NCBI GenBank assembly: GCA_038501625.1 | Contig: JAZAYU010000199.1 | Location: 806,001-870,000, forward strand | Length of the DNA stretch: 64,000 bases | Direction of reading: 5' to 3' | From: Corbicula japonica | Taxonomy: Eukaryota; Mollusca; Bivalvia; Venerida; Cyrenidae | Position numbers and translations under genes: made by a program | The notes under the pieces: model-generated | Database searches by the model: none | The model's input: the letters and a program-made list of their open reading frames with translations, nothing else | What the model was told of the DNA's origin: nothing | Shown here: piece after piece, positions 23,737-33,743 of the stretch | Layout: every line of letters begins with the position of its first letter | Numbering within the stretch: the first letter of the stretch is position 1

Positions 23737-24412
23737 AGGCCCGGTCACACCGCCCGAACGTTGCTGAAACGTTCCTTGAACGGTAGGGAGGTGGAGTAAA
23801 CGCTCGTCAGCGCTCACAAAATGGAATAAAAAATCGAAAACACGGGCGTTGGTTAAGCGGTGCACCGCTGAAGCCAGCGTTGCTTTAGCGTTGGTTTAGC
23901 TGTGACGCGAGCGTTTGGTATAGCGATGTTCTGCGCATGCGCTCATCGCCGCCGTGGCTCGCTGCTTCAACGCCCGACACCGTTCCAACAACGCCGTTTC
24001 CGCTCGTAAAACGCTGATAACCGCTCCACCAACGTGTTTGCAACGTTTAATCGCCGCCCGGGCAACGCTGTCGAAGCAGCGGTGGTGCAGTGTTCAAGAA
24101 ATCGGCGTTTGTCTAGCGGATCCACGAACTTTCGTTTAGCGGTGCCAAACTTTGATTGAGCGTTTATGAAGCGGAGGCGAACTTTGCCCTTTTTTTTCCC
24201 TTTCTCACCGCTCGCAATATTTTGTGCAGCTCAAAACTTTCGGAGCGGTAGGAGGGCCCCTCGAGAAACATCAGCGGTGGCCGAGCTTATACGGCGTTGC
24301 TTTAACGGGGGCCAACTTATGTTTAACGGTGGTGAACGGTTACGAGCGGTGATGAATTTTTTTCGCCGCTCCAGGGACGCTCCAGCAACGTTCGTGCGGT
24401 GTGACCGGGCCT
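23737..24412. mobile_element. 676 bp TIR element, PIF/Harbinger-like
   Basis: The terminal inverted repeats AGGCCCGGTCACACCGC and GCGGTGTGACCGGGCCT are flanked by TTA on both sides. The D1 paralogue at 11152-11165 (CTGGTTACATACATGG) is the empty site with one TTA. The 3 bp TWA-type duplication is characteristic of PIF/Harbinger. The interior is strikingly GC-rich beside its surroundings, built from loosely repeated GCGTT/AACGCT words, and encodes no transposase. Confidence 0.85.
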
Positions 24413-24422
24413 TTACATACAT

Positions 24423-24494
24423 GGGGATGTGGCTCAGTGGTAGAGCGTTCGCTTTGCATGTGAAAGGCCCCGGGTTCGATCCCCGGCATCTCAA
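24423..24494 (+). tRNA. tRNA-Ala(UGC)-like, copy 6
   Basis: The cloverleaf is complete except for one acceptor mismatch (CATCTCA in place of CATCTCC). It is the D2 partner of the copy split by the BEL element and so shows the uninterrupted target site. Confidence 0.7.
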
Positions 24495-24598
24495 CATTTT
24501 GTATTTTAGTCAACCAATCATTTTACTCCTATACTTGCAGTTAAATTAAAGGTGTAATACAGCGGTTGCAGGTAAAACGGTGCGTTTTCAGAAATTAA

Positions 24599-24717
24599 GG
24601 GTCCACTACACTCCTCCATGCATGTTTTTCGAAAGAAAATAAAATTTTGCCGTTTTTGAGATTTTGATAATTTTATTTTTTATCGATAAATGTGCAAGGA
24701 GGAGTGTTGTGCACTCT
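24599..24717. repeat. Foldback hairpin, D2 paralogue
   Basis: Same inverted arms as 16627-16746, with a few substitutions. Confidence 0.55.
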
Positions 24718-24959
24718 TATAAAGAATAAGTTAAGATTGAGGAAATCAACTGCAAATATACTTGCATTCTTTAAAGCTACGTTTGTTTTCTCTCTGCCTT
24801 TTTAACATTTGCTCTGCCTCTTTCCCTCCAGACCTTTTATTAACATGTGCATTAATTGTTTAAATAGAAATTTTGCTTCTCAAATTGTGTATTGAAATCG
24901 CTAACAATCGGTTTTCGAATGGAACGCATTTTGTCTTTACAATGCCATTAGCTTCTTAT

Positions 24960-25290
24960 ATATGTTTGTGTGTTTTTGCATGCAACATTGTCAAGTTGAT
25001 CGCTTGGTTGGAGTTATTTCACTAAGACAACTTGTTTGTTCATATAACAACGTGTTGGGGCAAGTGTGAGGTTGGTGCACCATAGAACCCGGTTTAAACC
25101 CCATTGGCAACTTGTTTTGCCACTGACAATTCTAAGGCGGTAACCACTCGGATTCTCATTTTTTTAAATTTTTTGTAGTGTCTGTTTTTAAATTGGTCAT
25201 TTTATAAATCTTTCTCTCTCTTTATCTATTTTCTTGACATTTGTGAATATGCCGTGTCTTTCGAATGTGGCATTTCTTGTTATGCATATC
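24960..25290 (+). repeat. Dispersed repeat R1, partial
   Basis: Paralogue of 17000-17320 with the same landmarks. Confidence 0.55.
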
Positions 25291-25708
25291 TTCACTTTTT
25301 TATACAAATGTACACAAAGTTTGATGACGCTCCTTTCACTCTAGTAAGGAAGACGATTTGCATTTAGGCTGTTGAGCAAAGGTGTACATGACGTGAAATA
25401 GATAATTTTCCATGTGTTTTTGTTCACGTATTGGCGACCTTTGTGAGGCAAACTGTTGAAAACAATATATACACAGGGGACCAAGACGAATTTTGATTGT
25501 CCTCAAACACAAACAATCGACAATAAATATCAAATATATTTTCAGAAATTGTGGAGTGGTCTTTGTATGATAAACAGACGCAGAAATGCAGTAACCGAAG
25601 TGAAGTGAAGACTGAAGAGTAAAGTAAAGTATGAAGTAAAGCAAGAATAACATGATAGCAAAATTCTCCGATACGCTTTTTTGCGCATAGTGACTTATTG
25701 AAATACAT

Positions 25709-25780
25709 GGGGATGTGGCTCAGTGGTAGAGCGTTCGCTTTGCATGTGAAAGGGCCCGGGTTCGATCCCCGGCATCTCCA
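25709..25780 (+). tRNA. tRNA-Ala(UGC)-like, copy 7
   Basis: All stems are intact. The only change is in the variable loop (AGGGC for AGGCC). Paralogue of copy 4, with the same CACATTTTTTGTCAATC downstream. Confidence 0.75.
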
Positions 25781-26293
25781 CATTTTTTGTCAATCATTTT
25801 AGTCTCATGTATTATAAAACAAATGGATGCGAAACCTGTTTGCCCTATGCGCGTCAACGTTAGATACATAGCAATGGTCAAACATTTGTATGGCTAATGT
25901 CTTCAGAAAATAATGAAATAGTTACCAGTTTTGCCACATTTTTTAATCTAAAATATATTACTGTAATGAAACAACATTAAAACTTTTCTCAAACAGCTAC
26001 ACAGTAAGACAATGAAAATTCAGAAATATGTTATTATTGCTTAAAGAGGTAGTTCGGAATATAGGGATAAGTTATCGATGCAGTCATTTGAATCTGAGAA
26101 CAGAACTGAAAGGATTTTTAAAATCGGTCCTATTTTTGCTGAGATTTTAGTCAGTTGGATATTGATCACAATGTATGCTGGGCGCCATTTTTAGGTGACA
26201 AATGACATCGTCATTTTATGAGCTCATGTCAATTTTCATTATTATTTTGTATAACGGAAATAATTACAAATATTAATTCACAAAAATACTCAA
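25781..26293 (+). other. Non-coding part of D2
   Basis: AT-rich; no gene seen. Colinear with 17813-18324. Confidence 0.4.
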
Positions 26294-26911
26294 CATGATA
26301 TTTTACAGCGCTCTGCAGGCCTGGTGATTAACCCATCTACAGTTGATCATTATGCTTACCTCTTTGGTTGCACGACGGTGGCAGGGGTTTAAGAGTTTAT
26401 GAAAGTTTTTGGGGAAATCTTTTCTAAAAAGAACCTAGAAGTCGATTTGTTTCTTTTATCCCTGTCATCGTGTTCTTGCTGATTTTACTCCAGGTGCTCT
26501 GGTCTCTGTAAGATCATTGAGTACCCGCCCTTTGGCTTTGCAATGCTATTAAATTCTTATGTTTATATGTTTGTATGCTTTTGCATGCAACATTGTTGAG
26601 CTGATGGGTGGGTTGGAGTTATTTCACCAAGACAATTAGTACTTGTTTTGTGATACGAGAACCTGTTGGGGCAAGTGTGAGGTTGGTGCACCCTAGAACC
26701 TGGTTTAAACCCCCAGTGGCAATTTGTTTTGCCACTGACCGTTCCAAGGCGGTAACCCCTCCGGTTCTCACTTCCGTTATTTGTTTGTGGCGTCCAGTTT
26801 GAAACTGATTTTTGTAATACCATGCTCTCTTTTCCTCTCTACTTTTTGGCTGTGTGGGGAGGCTGTGTATGCTGGATGTGGCCATTCCTGATATGCATAT
26901 TTCATTTTTTT
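26294..26911 (+). mobile_element. Dispersed repeat R1, full copy with mapped ends
   Basis: The D1 paralogue reads ACTCAATACTTAAT without interruption. Here 618 bp beginning CATGATATTTTACAGC and ending TTTCATTTTTTT separates ACTCAA from TCAATACTT, so the target duplication is TCAA (3-4 bp). A strong hairpin (CAGTGGCAATTTGTTTTGCC) lies inside. There is no inverted-repeat end and no A tail at the expected side, so I cannot place the element in a class. Confidence 0.7.
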
Positions 26912-26915
26912 TCAA

Positions 26916-28544
26916 TACTTAATAATAAGTCACATTTATTTACGAGCTTCCAATAGTATTTGAAGAAAAACTTGACGTAATATTGAGATTTTCCTAATTA
27001 AGTATTTATATTTATGCAAAAGAAGATGTCAATGGTACTTTTACAAATGGCTGCCTACTAAACCAGCAACTTAAGACACCCGTAGATTTTTTATTTGTGG
27101 TCCGATTTTCAAAACTCGTTTACAGATGTGAAGAAAATTTGTAGATCTTCGCAATCCTGTATATTAGAAAATATCCGGAATTCCTCTTTAAGTGTCCTTT
27201 CAGGTTGTAATATGACCTAGCTTATTTGTGTTGAACAATACCTATTGAGTATTGTTTACACTAACATCCTTATTAGATATTGTCCAACAATATTGACCTG
27301 GCACTTCATTAATTTTCGTAAAGGTCATTGAATAAACACGGGTTTCAGCGAAAACACCGATATATTATTCAATTTACACCTCAGTGATGTGTGAAGAATT
27401 GGAATAGATGCCGGACTACCGATCGTAACATTTACGAAAAGTAACGAATATGGGGTCAAATGCAAGAGTGCCAGGTCAATATTGTTGGACAATACGTCTG
27501 TTTTGTTGATGCTTGCCATTTTGTTTTGTTATGTTGATTCAACATGCCATAGTATATAACCCATACTTGGAAATATATTATATTCTCTTCTATTTGCGTT
27601 ATTATCAATATTCTTCGTGGCGCACAAAGTCATGTCACTGAATCATGCAAAATAAGTAAAATAAAAAATTAAATTATTATAAGAATCCGTACTTTATACA
27701 TATATAAAGTCCATAAATTATGGATTATGCTCAAACTGCATTTTTACTCCATTTAGTCGTAACACTGTTTTGGAGAAAAATATCTAAGTCACATGGGTCA
27801 GTTTCATTAACTTCAAGGGGACAAAGTTTCACGATAGATCGTGAGGTAACACCTCTGTCTCAGTCTTGAGGCACGGCATCGTCCATCGTTTCCGTGAATC
27901 ACTTTTACCATGGCCAACTTTCAGCGTATGCGCGGACCATCATTATGTATTAGAACAACATATCCGGCTCAAATCCTCGTGTTGTTACTTCAGGCACGGC
28001 GGTGTTGGTCTCTTGGCGCAAGTAGATATTCTCATATTCTAGACAACACAATAATATTTTGTTATCATCATGCTATGCTTGCTTTGCAACTTTGCTTTTG
28101 TTCTTTGCTTTGCTTCGCCTTGCTCACTTTACTACTTCAATTCACTTTACTTACTCACATAGAGAGCTACTTACTGCATTTCAGCGTCTATTTTTTTTTT
28201 TGCCAAGAACAAGCCACAATTTCCGAAGTCCATTTAGTATGATACATACTATACTACTTGTTATCTCATAGTAACTGAAAAGTATCTCAAATGTGACCTA
28301 AAGATAAATAATTATCGAAATGAAAGAAAAATAAGAATTATGCGAACAAAACTATATTAGAAAATACGATCTTTTAAAGATCACAAACCTGTTTTAGGAA
28401 ATTGTGGATTGGTCTGGGCATAAAAGATTGGGTAGCCTAGATTCCCGGTGAAGTGAAGAATCAAGAGAAGTGAAGCAAGCATAGCATGATAGGAAAATTC
28501 TCTCATATTGTGATTTCTATGCACAGCGACGGAACAACACACAT
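26916..28544 (+). other. Non-coding part of D2
   Basis: Colinear with 18325-19660 apart from the 213 bp insertion. No gene seen. Confidence 0.4.
27280..27492. mobile_element. 213 bp TIR element with TA target duplication
   Basis: The terminal inverted repeats TTGTCCAACAATATTGACC and its inverse are flanked by TA. The D1 paralogue near 18689 (GATATTTCTG) is empty. It is too short to code; the TA target fits a Tc1/mariner-type MITE. Confidence 0.75.
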
Positions 28545-28616
28545 GGGGATGTGGCTCAGTGGTAGAGCGTTCGCTTTGCATGTGAAAGCCCCCGTGTTCG
28601 ATCCCCGGCATCTCCA
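28545..28616 (+). pseudogene. tRNA-Ala-like, degenerate T stem
   Basis: The anticodon TGC and acceptor stem are intact. The variable loop/T stem reads AAGCCCCCGTG, leaving a mismatch in the T stem. Its D1 partner (19661-19732) is worse damaged. Confidence 0.6.
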
Positions 28617-28935
28617 CGTTTTGTTTTTGCCAATCAATCATTTTTTTCAGAAAATGTGTCGAAGCACTGTCGAAACCGTAAAGTTATGTTGACCCGTGGT
28701 AGCTGCTTTCTGCCACGTTGTGTTCGCGGACGAATTTGTAACAGGTCCTCAGCACATATAAGATGGGTTGTTTGCTTGCTTTCATTGTAGAATGCTTACA
28801 CGTAATATCACTTCATATCAGAGCCCCCAAAACAAAACAACTAAAATGGCAAATTTGTAAAACACTCTTTTTTCTAGACATTGTGACAATAGTTTAACGA
28901 CAATTCTTACAATATTCAGTGACGTTTTGTGCAGT

Positions 28936-29157
28936 GTGGCGGCCGTAAAAAGTCTCCCCGTACATATAGTCAGTACTGTTATAAGTAAATTAACCCGTTA
29001 CCGATGTCATGCAGTGATTGTTACGTATATCAGGGCTAACCGACCAACCTTTCATGGGGGTTGTCCCGGTTAGCTCAATCGGTTGCGTCGCAGGAATTGC
29101 AGGGCTAGGCGCTGTCGCCGTGACGATGCGGGTTCGCTCCCAGCTAGAGGCACTATC
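28936..29157 (+). repeat. SINE-like repeat R3 with tRNA-like head
   Basis: The body GTGTGGCGGCCGTAAAAAGT leads to a tRNA-like stretch at 29063-29152 with an A box (GGTTAGCTCAATCGGT) and a B box (GGTTCGCTCCC). The 90-base length implies a long variable arm, as in class II tRNAs, but the anticodon arm is not canonical. Other copies lie at 29937-30053, 32600-32790 and 40441-41135. Confidence 0.65.
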
Positions 29158-29158
29158 A

Positions 29159-29472
29159 TTTTATCTTGCGCAGTTCAAAAGCCGTATATTCTGGCCAGCT
29201 CTTGACAAGTTTTGCATCAAACCCTCGACTGTTGTTGAACGAAAAAATAGAAGCGGACAAAATATCAAGTCCAGTTGTAGGTACAATGAATACACCGTGT
29301 TGTTTGTGGTATCCATTTGCTAGATATTTTAGAACTGTCTCAAATACGATATTCTGATTCACGTCAATGTTGGCTATTTCTGTCTTGTCATTTGTTGCAT
29401 CGAAGGCAATCATTTCAGACTGACGAACAATTCTGTTGGTTACATGTATCAACATTGTCTTACAGTTTTTTC
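29159..29472 (-). pseudogene. C1q-domain exon fragment
   Basis: Read on the minus strand, a good acceptor (CCATTTTTTGTTTAG) at 29473 opens a phase 1 frame. It contains AFDATNDKTEIANIDVNQ, IVFETVLKYLANGYHKQHGVF and LSASIFSF. This is the first half (about 70 residues) of a C1q fold as seen in bivalve C1q-domain proteins, which are secreted recognition molecules. The alignment is lost after DAKLVK and the frame ends in repeat R3 at 29157. The last third of the domain, including its conserved C-terminal strand, is missing. No matching upstream exon was found. It is most likely a truncated gene relic. The family assignment rests on motif recognition only. Confidence 0.65.
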
Positions 29473-29936
29473 CTAAACAAAAAATGGCCCTGGTGATTAA
29501 TGCGTTGTATTAATTTGATTTATTTCCTCATCTATTATAACGTTATTAATTAAAGGGGGATTCCGCATATTTTGAAATATACATGTAAATGATTACAACG
29601 ATCTACATATTTTCTTCACATCAATGAAAACATTTTGATAATCAGATCATAAATAGCCAAAGTATGGCTGCCTGAAGTTGCTGTTTTAATGCTTTTGTTG
29701 AGATACTGTCAGTTCAATATTGATAATGTAATGTAGTGGTTAAGTCTTACAAAGGTCTTAGGGTGTAATAACACAAACGCTTGTTAAGCTCCGAAATAAC
29801 TTTATTTATCTTAAGCTTTTAACAGTTTATTTAATGTTTAAACCGACTTTCTAAAACATAAACAGTTCTTTCTCATAAGTATAAATTTTCCTAATACATT
29901 TCTTAGTGTTATAAAGTTCCATAACGTATATCATGG

Positions 29937-30053
29937 CTCAACCTTGTTAGGGGTTGTGCCGGTTACATGTAGCTCAATTGTTTGCGTCGTCGGAATTGCA
30001 GGGCTAGGCGCTCTTGCCGCGACGGTGCAGATTCGCTCCCAGGTAGAGGCAGT
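29937..30053 (+). repeat. SINE-like repeat R3, short copy
   Basis: It retains the tRNA-like stretch (GGGCTAGGCGCTCTTGCCGC) but with a gain of ACAT in the A box and a weakened B box. Confidence 0.55.
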
Positions 30054-31167
30054 ATACTTTTTAATATAACAAATATACATTTAATGGTTGAGTAAGTTTG
30101 AGATTTCCAGAAAAATACAGCACTAAAATCTGAACTGATCACTAACAAAATGGCTGGATTTTGAATCCATCTTAATTCTCTTCTAGTGTATTAGGAATGG
30201 TGCTTATGATCTATTCAGTAATATAAATGAGTCGAAACGACTGATTGAAAGTAACAATAAAGTTTTCACCATGATAGAAATCATGGAAAATATACTGCTT
30301 GCTTGTTTATTTGCAGTTCATATACTTTTGAAGATCTAATTGCTGATTATGTGTTAAAGCCACCTACTGAACAGTAACCTCCTCATGTCAGGTCCTGGTC
30401 TCATGATCATAAATCTCAGTTAGAAGATTGTTGAGATAATATAAACTCCTGATAATTTGGGAAAATAATTGTATTGAAATTAAACGATCATTCTACGTTT
30501 AAATTGGCAAAACATCTCATTGTTTTGAGTGATATACACTTCTTAAAATTCTCTTTGAAGTTTGAAAACTAATTAAGAAAATATAAGAGGCGCTATCTGG
30601 TTACTATTAAATCATATGCTTTTAATAATGTTAATTAATTAAATAATAATAATAATGGTAATAATAATATAAAACTTTGTGTCGGTCTTGAGTCGATTAT
30701 TAAACAGGCAGGCTTATGATCTACGAGCAATGATTTCACAGCCCCACATTCTTAACCTAGTGATATGATACCTGCTTTTTATTCGTTGCTATTGGTTTCA
30801 TTAGATACTATTTTATGTACGGTCGGCTATAACAGTTTTATTTGAGATTTCCAATGTACAACATCAAATGGTTTTCTATTTGGTCTGAATTAACGCTTAA
30901 GTAATTTAAAAACAGTTAATAAACATAGATAAACATAGAATATTTGTAAACTATCTGAAACAATTCTGGTTTTCTGGTTTTCAATAAGGAGTGTTACATG
31001 AAGACGAAAAACGGACTTAGTGTTTTTTATCATCCAATTTCATCCGTAAAGTTTCTGCCATAAAAACCACGGCACAACAGTTAATTTTATTAATTACTGA
31101 ATCATACTACTGTAATAATATAAAGTTTGAAGTCAAACAAATTTTGCATACGTTAGTCTAAAGAAGA
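30054..31167. other. AT-rich stretch, nothing recognised
   Basis: There is a short run of AAT/TAATAATAA-type sequence near 30640, and no supported gene. Confidence 0.4.
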
Positions 31168-31876
31168 CTTACAGCACAGAACAGCTACTATCACTACTAA
31201 CAATGCTTACCGACGATTCTCCTGACAGAACACTTACATCACAGAACAGATACTATCACTACTAACAATGCTTACCGACGATTCTCCTGACAGAACACGT
31301 ACAGCACAGAACAGATACTATCACTACTAACAATGCTTACCGACGATTCTCCTGACAGAACACTTACATCACAGAACAGATACTATCACTACTAACAATG
31401 CTTACCGACGATTCTCCTGACAGAACACTTACATCACAGAACAGATACTATCACTACTAACAATGCTTACCGACGATTCTCCTGACAGAACACTTACATC
31501 ACAGAACAGATACTATCACTACTAACAATGCTTACCGACGATTCTCTTGACAGAACACTTACATCACAGAACAGATACTATCACTACTAACAATGCTTAC
31601 CGACGATTCTCTTGACAGAACACTTACATCACAGAACAGATACTATCACTACTAACAATGCTTACCGACGATTCTCCTGACAGAACACTTACATCACAGA
31701 ACAGATACTATCACTACTAACAATGCTTACCGACGATTCTCCTGACAGAACACTTACATCACAGAACAGATACTATCACTACTAACAATGCTTACCGACG
31801 ATTCTCCTGACAGAACACTTACATCACAGAACAGATACTATCACTACTAACAATGCTTACCGACGATTCTCCTGAC
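31168..31876 (+). repeat. 65 bp minisatellite, about 11 copies
   Basis: The unit starts CTTACATCACAGAACAGATA and contains ACCGACGATTCTCCTGACAG. Starts at 31168, 31233, 31298 and onward are exactly 65 bp apart. Copies differ by one or two bases (for example TCTTGA in two). It ends about 115 bp before the candidate start codon at 31991. Confidence 0.95.
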
Positions 31877-31990
31877 TGAAGCGTGCGATGCGATAATTTG
31901 CAACTTCTTTTTTTTGTTAAGAAATACAAGGGTAACTTTGACTAGTTGTGATATCTACACAAATCAGATTAAAAATTAAACGACCCAAAG

Positions 31991-32249
31991 ATGCCCGTTA
32001 AGGATTTACATAATCTTGTGGACTTGGGAAAAGTAAATAAAACATGTAATGGTAAACGAGTTTCGGCCTGGGAATCAACCGCGAGACATGAGGACTCTGC
32101 TACCAAACCAAACCAAATGAAATGTGGTCGGCTTTGGAATGTTAAAACGTGCTTTAGAACGGTATTGGCTTTGTCTGTATCTATGATCGCCATGGCGGCT
32201 GCCCTTGGAACACTTCTTGGAATGAAACTGTCATCAAACGAAGGCGCCG
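31991..32249 (+). CDS. Candidate first exon: signal-anchor of a type II CCP protein
   Basis: The ATG has an A at -3 (CAAAGATG). It opens 86 codons and ends at a good donor (GCCG/GTAAGAGT) in phase 1. The first 56 residues are polar, with several lysines and arginines. Residues 57-78 (TVLALSVSMIAMAAALGTLLGM) form one hydrophobic helix, and a short polar tail follows. With no cleavable signal ahead of it, this looks like an uncleaved signal-anchor, so later exons would be extracellular. The phase matches the downstream CCP exons, which is why I join it to them, but about 3.2 kb of intron separates them and no transcript evidence is available. It could instead belong to another phase 1 gene. Confidence 0.5.
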
Positions 32250-32496
32250 GTAAGAGTATTTTAGCCAGTCTTTGACAAAATTGCCCCAAGATTCTTCAAC
32301 TTGCGTAGTAATTTTTCTCGTAACATAATCGGGGCCAGCAGGGCAGTACGTTTAGGGTCCGCAGCGTTAATCACTTGGATTGTGTTCGTGGAGCCAGATC
32401 CTGTTTTCCAACAAGAAAACAAATGCATTCAACTTGCATAACACAAATTATTAAAATTCGGAAATGTGTTGTTAAGGAATCTTGAATATAAATGGA

Positions 32497-32526
32497 ATGA
32501 AGCTGTCATCAAACGATGGCGCCGGT
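32497..32526 (+). pseudogene. Partial second copy of exon 1 tail
   Basis: GGAATGAAGCTGTCATCAAA and GGCGCCG/GTAAGA repeat the last 30 bases and donor site of the exon ending at 32249, with two substitutions. It lacks the rest of the exon. Confidence 0.6.
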
Positions 32527-32599
32527 AAGATTCTTTTCCTAACATTTTGATACCGAAAACATACACTATTTTTTTAAAATCCTTTTAGTAGCCCTTCTT

Positions 32600-32790
32600 G
32601 GAGGCCGTAAAATGTCTCCCCGTACATATAGTCAGTACTGTTACCGATGTCGTGAACTGACGATATCAACGCTATCCTACCAACCTTTTTCGGGGGTCTG
32701 CCCCGGTTTGCTCAGAAAGTTGGGTTGTCGGAATTACTGGGCTAGGCGCTGTCGCCATGACTGCGCGGGTTCGCTCCCAGGTATAGGCAA
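32600..32790 (+). repeat. SINE-like repeat R3
   Basis: GGCCGTAAAATGTCTCCCCG leads to GCTAGGCGCTGTCGCCATGA and the B box GGTTCGCTCCC. It has a deletion relative to the 28936 copy. Confidence 0.6.
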
Positions 32791-33234
32791 TATCATTTTT
32801 CATTCAATATATAATGTAATCGGGTTGCCTTTTTTATCATTAACTATGTTATAATATGGTTTCTATTTCCGTTTTGAAAAAACCGTTACCAAATTAAGCA
32901 AATAATGCGATAGAAAATTAATTAAAATTCCTAAGAAATGCGCTAATTGGTTTTTGAAATAAAAGGTTATACAGCTTATTGTTCTCTGCATACATAGCTT
33001 AATAGGTTTAACAATTAGATATAGTGTTAGTATTTGGGTTCAATAAAATACGCCTTCCGTAACGGAAAGAACGTTTTCATTTTACCACACAGTGCGTTGA
33101 ATTTTGTAACTGGTTTTAGTCGGCCTACATACGTCTACTAACTCTTATGTGACGAATATGGGCGCATTTTTTAAAATTGTTTTACTACCTTAATTGAACA
33201 TGAATTTCTTCACACAGCCAAAAAGTAGAGAGGA
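32791..33234. other. AT-rich intron-like stretch
   Basis: No feature seen. Confidence 0.35.
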
Positions 33235-33375
33235 GAAGTGAGCACGGTTATAATCAATTTCAGTTACCGTCTTTGAACGGTCAGTGGCATACAATTTGTC
33301 ACTGGGGGTTTGAACCGGGATCTAGAGTATACCAACCTCAGACTTGTCCCAACAGGTTCTCAAGAGGTAAGACAT
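33235..33375 (-). repeat. Dispersed repeat R1, inverted fragment
   Basis: It contains the inverse of the R1 core, including the CAGTGGC hairpin arms and CCCAACAGGTTCTC. Confidence 0.55.
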
Positions 33376-33471
33376 GTAAAACAATAAATGGTGATGACAG
33401 GGTAGTGGCTATTTAGCATCAAGCAGAATGCTATTAAGAACGTTTTGTATTACAATCTTTGTGGTTCGTAT

Positions 33472-33621
33472 GACATGAATCATGCGTTTGAATGTATCGT
33501 TCGACATGAATCATGCGTTTGAATGTATCGTTCGACATGAATCATGCGTTTGAATGTATCGTTCGACATGAATCATGCGTTTGAATGTATCGTTCGACAT
33601 GAATCATGCGTTTGAATGTAT
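33472..33621 (+). repeat. 31 bp tandem repeat, five copies
   Basis: Units of GACATGAATCATGCGTTTGA plus 11 bases start at 33472, 33503, 33534, 33565 and 33596, with no substitutions that I noticed. Confidence 0.95.
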
Positions 33622-33743
33622 AGCGTTTTGTATGCTTACTTGTGTAAATAATAAGTTGAATGTATAACATTTTGTATGCTTACTTGTGTAAATAATAAGT
33701 TGAATGTATAACATTTTGTATGCTTACTTGTGTAAATAATAAG
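33612..33743 (+). repeat. 44 bp tandem repeat, three copies
   Basis: Units starting TTGAATGTATAACATTTTGT lie at 33612, 33656 and 33700. The array overlaps the end of the 31 bp array through the shared word TTGAATGTAT. Confidence 0.95.

Larger units (their letters stand above)
20098..28800 (+). repeat. Tandem duplication, copy D2
   Basis: Paralogue of 7541-19913. It begins inside the 2.9 kb TIR element, lacks the BEL insertion, and carries three insertions of its own (23737-24412, 26294-26911, 27280-27492). The reading frames I compared across the copies are not preserved, so it is not protein-coding. Confidence 0.8.

Noticed and set aside
24166..24549. 127-codon + strand frame
   Set aside because: It spans the GC-rich MITE and runs into the tRNA-Ala-like sequence; no domain.
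29018..29323. 101-codon + strand frame
   Set aside because: Its first half is repeat R3 and its second half is antisense to the C1q-like exon.
31168..31876. Regular direct repeats resembling a CRISPR array
   Set aside because: The 65 bp units are contiguous with no unique spacers, and the genome is eukaryotic.
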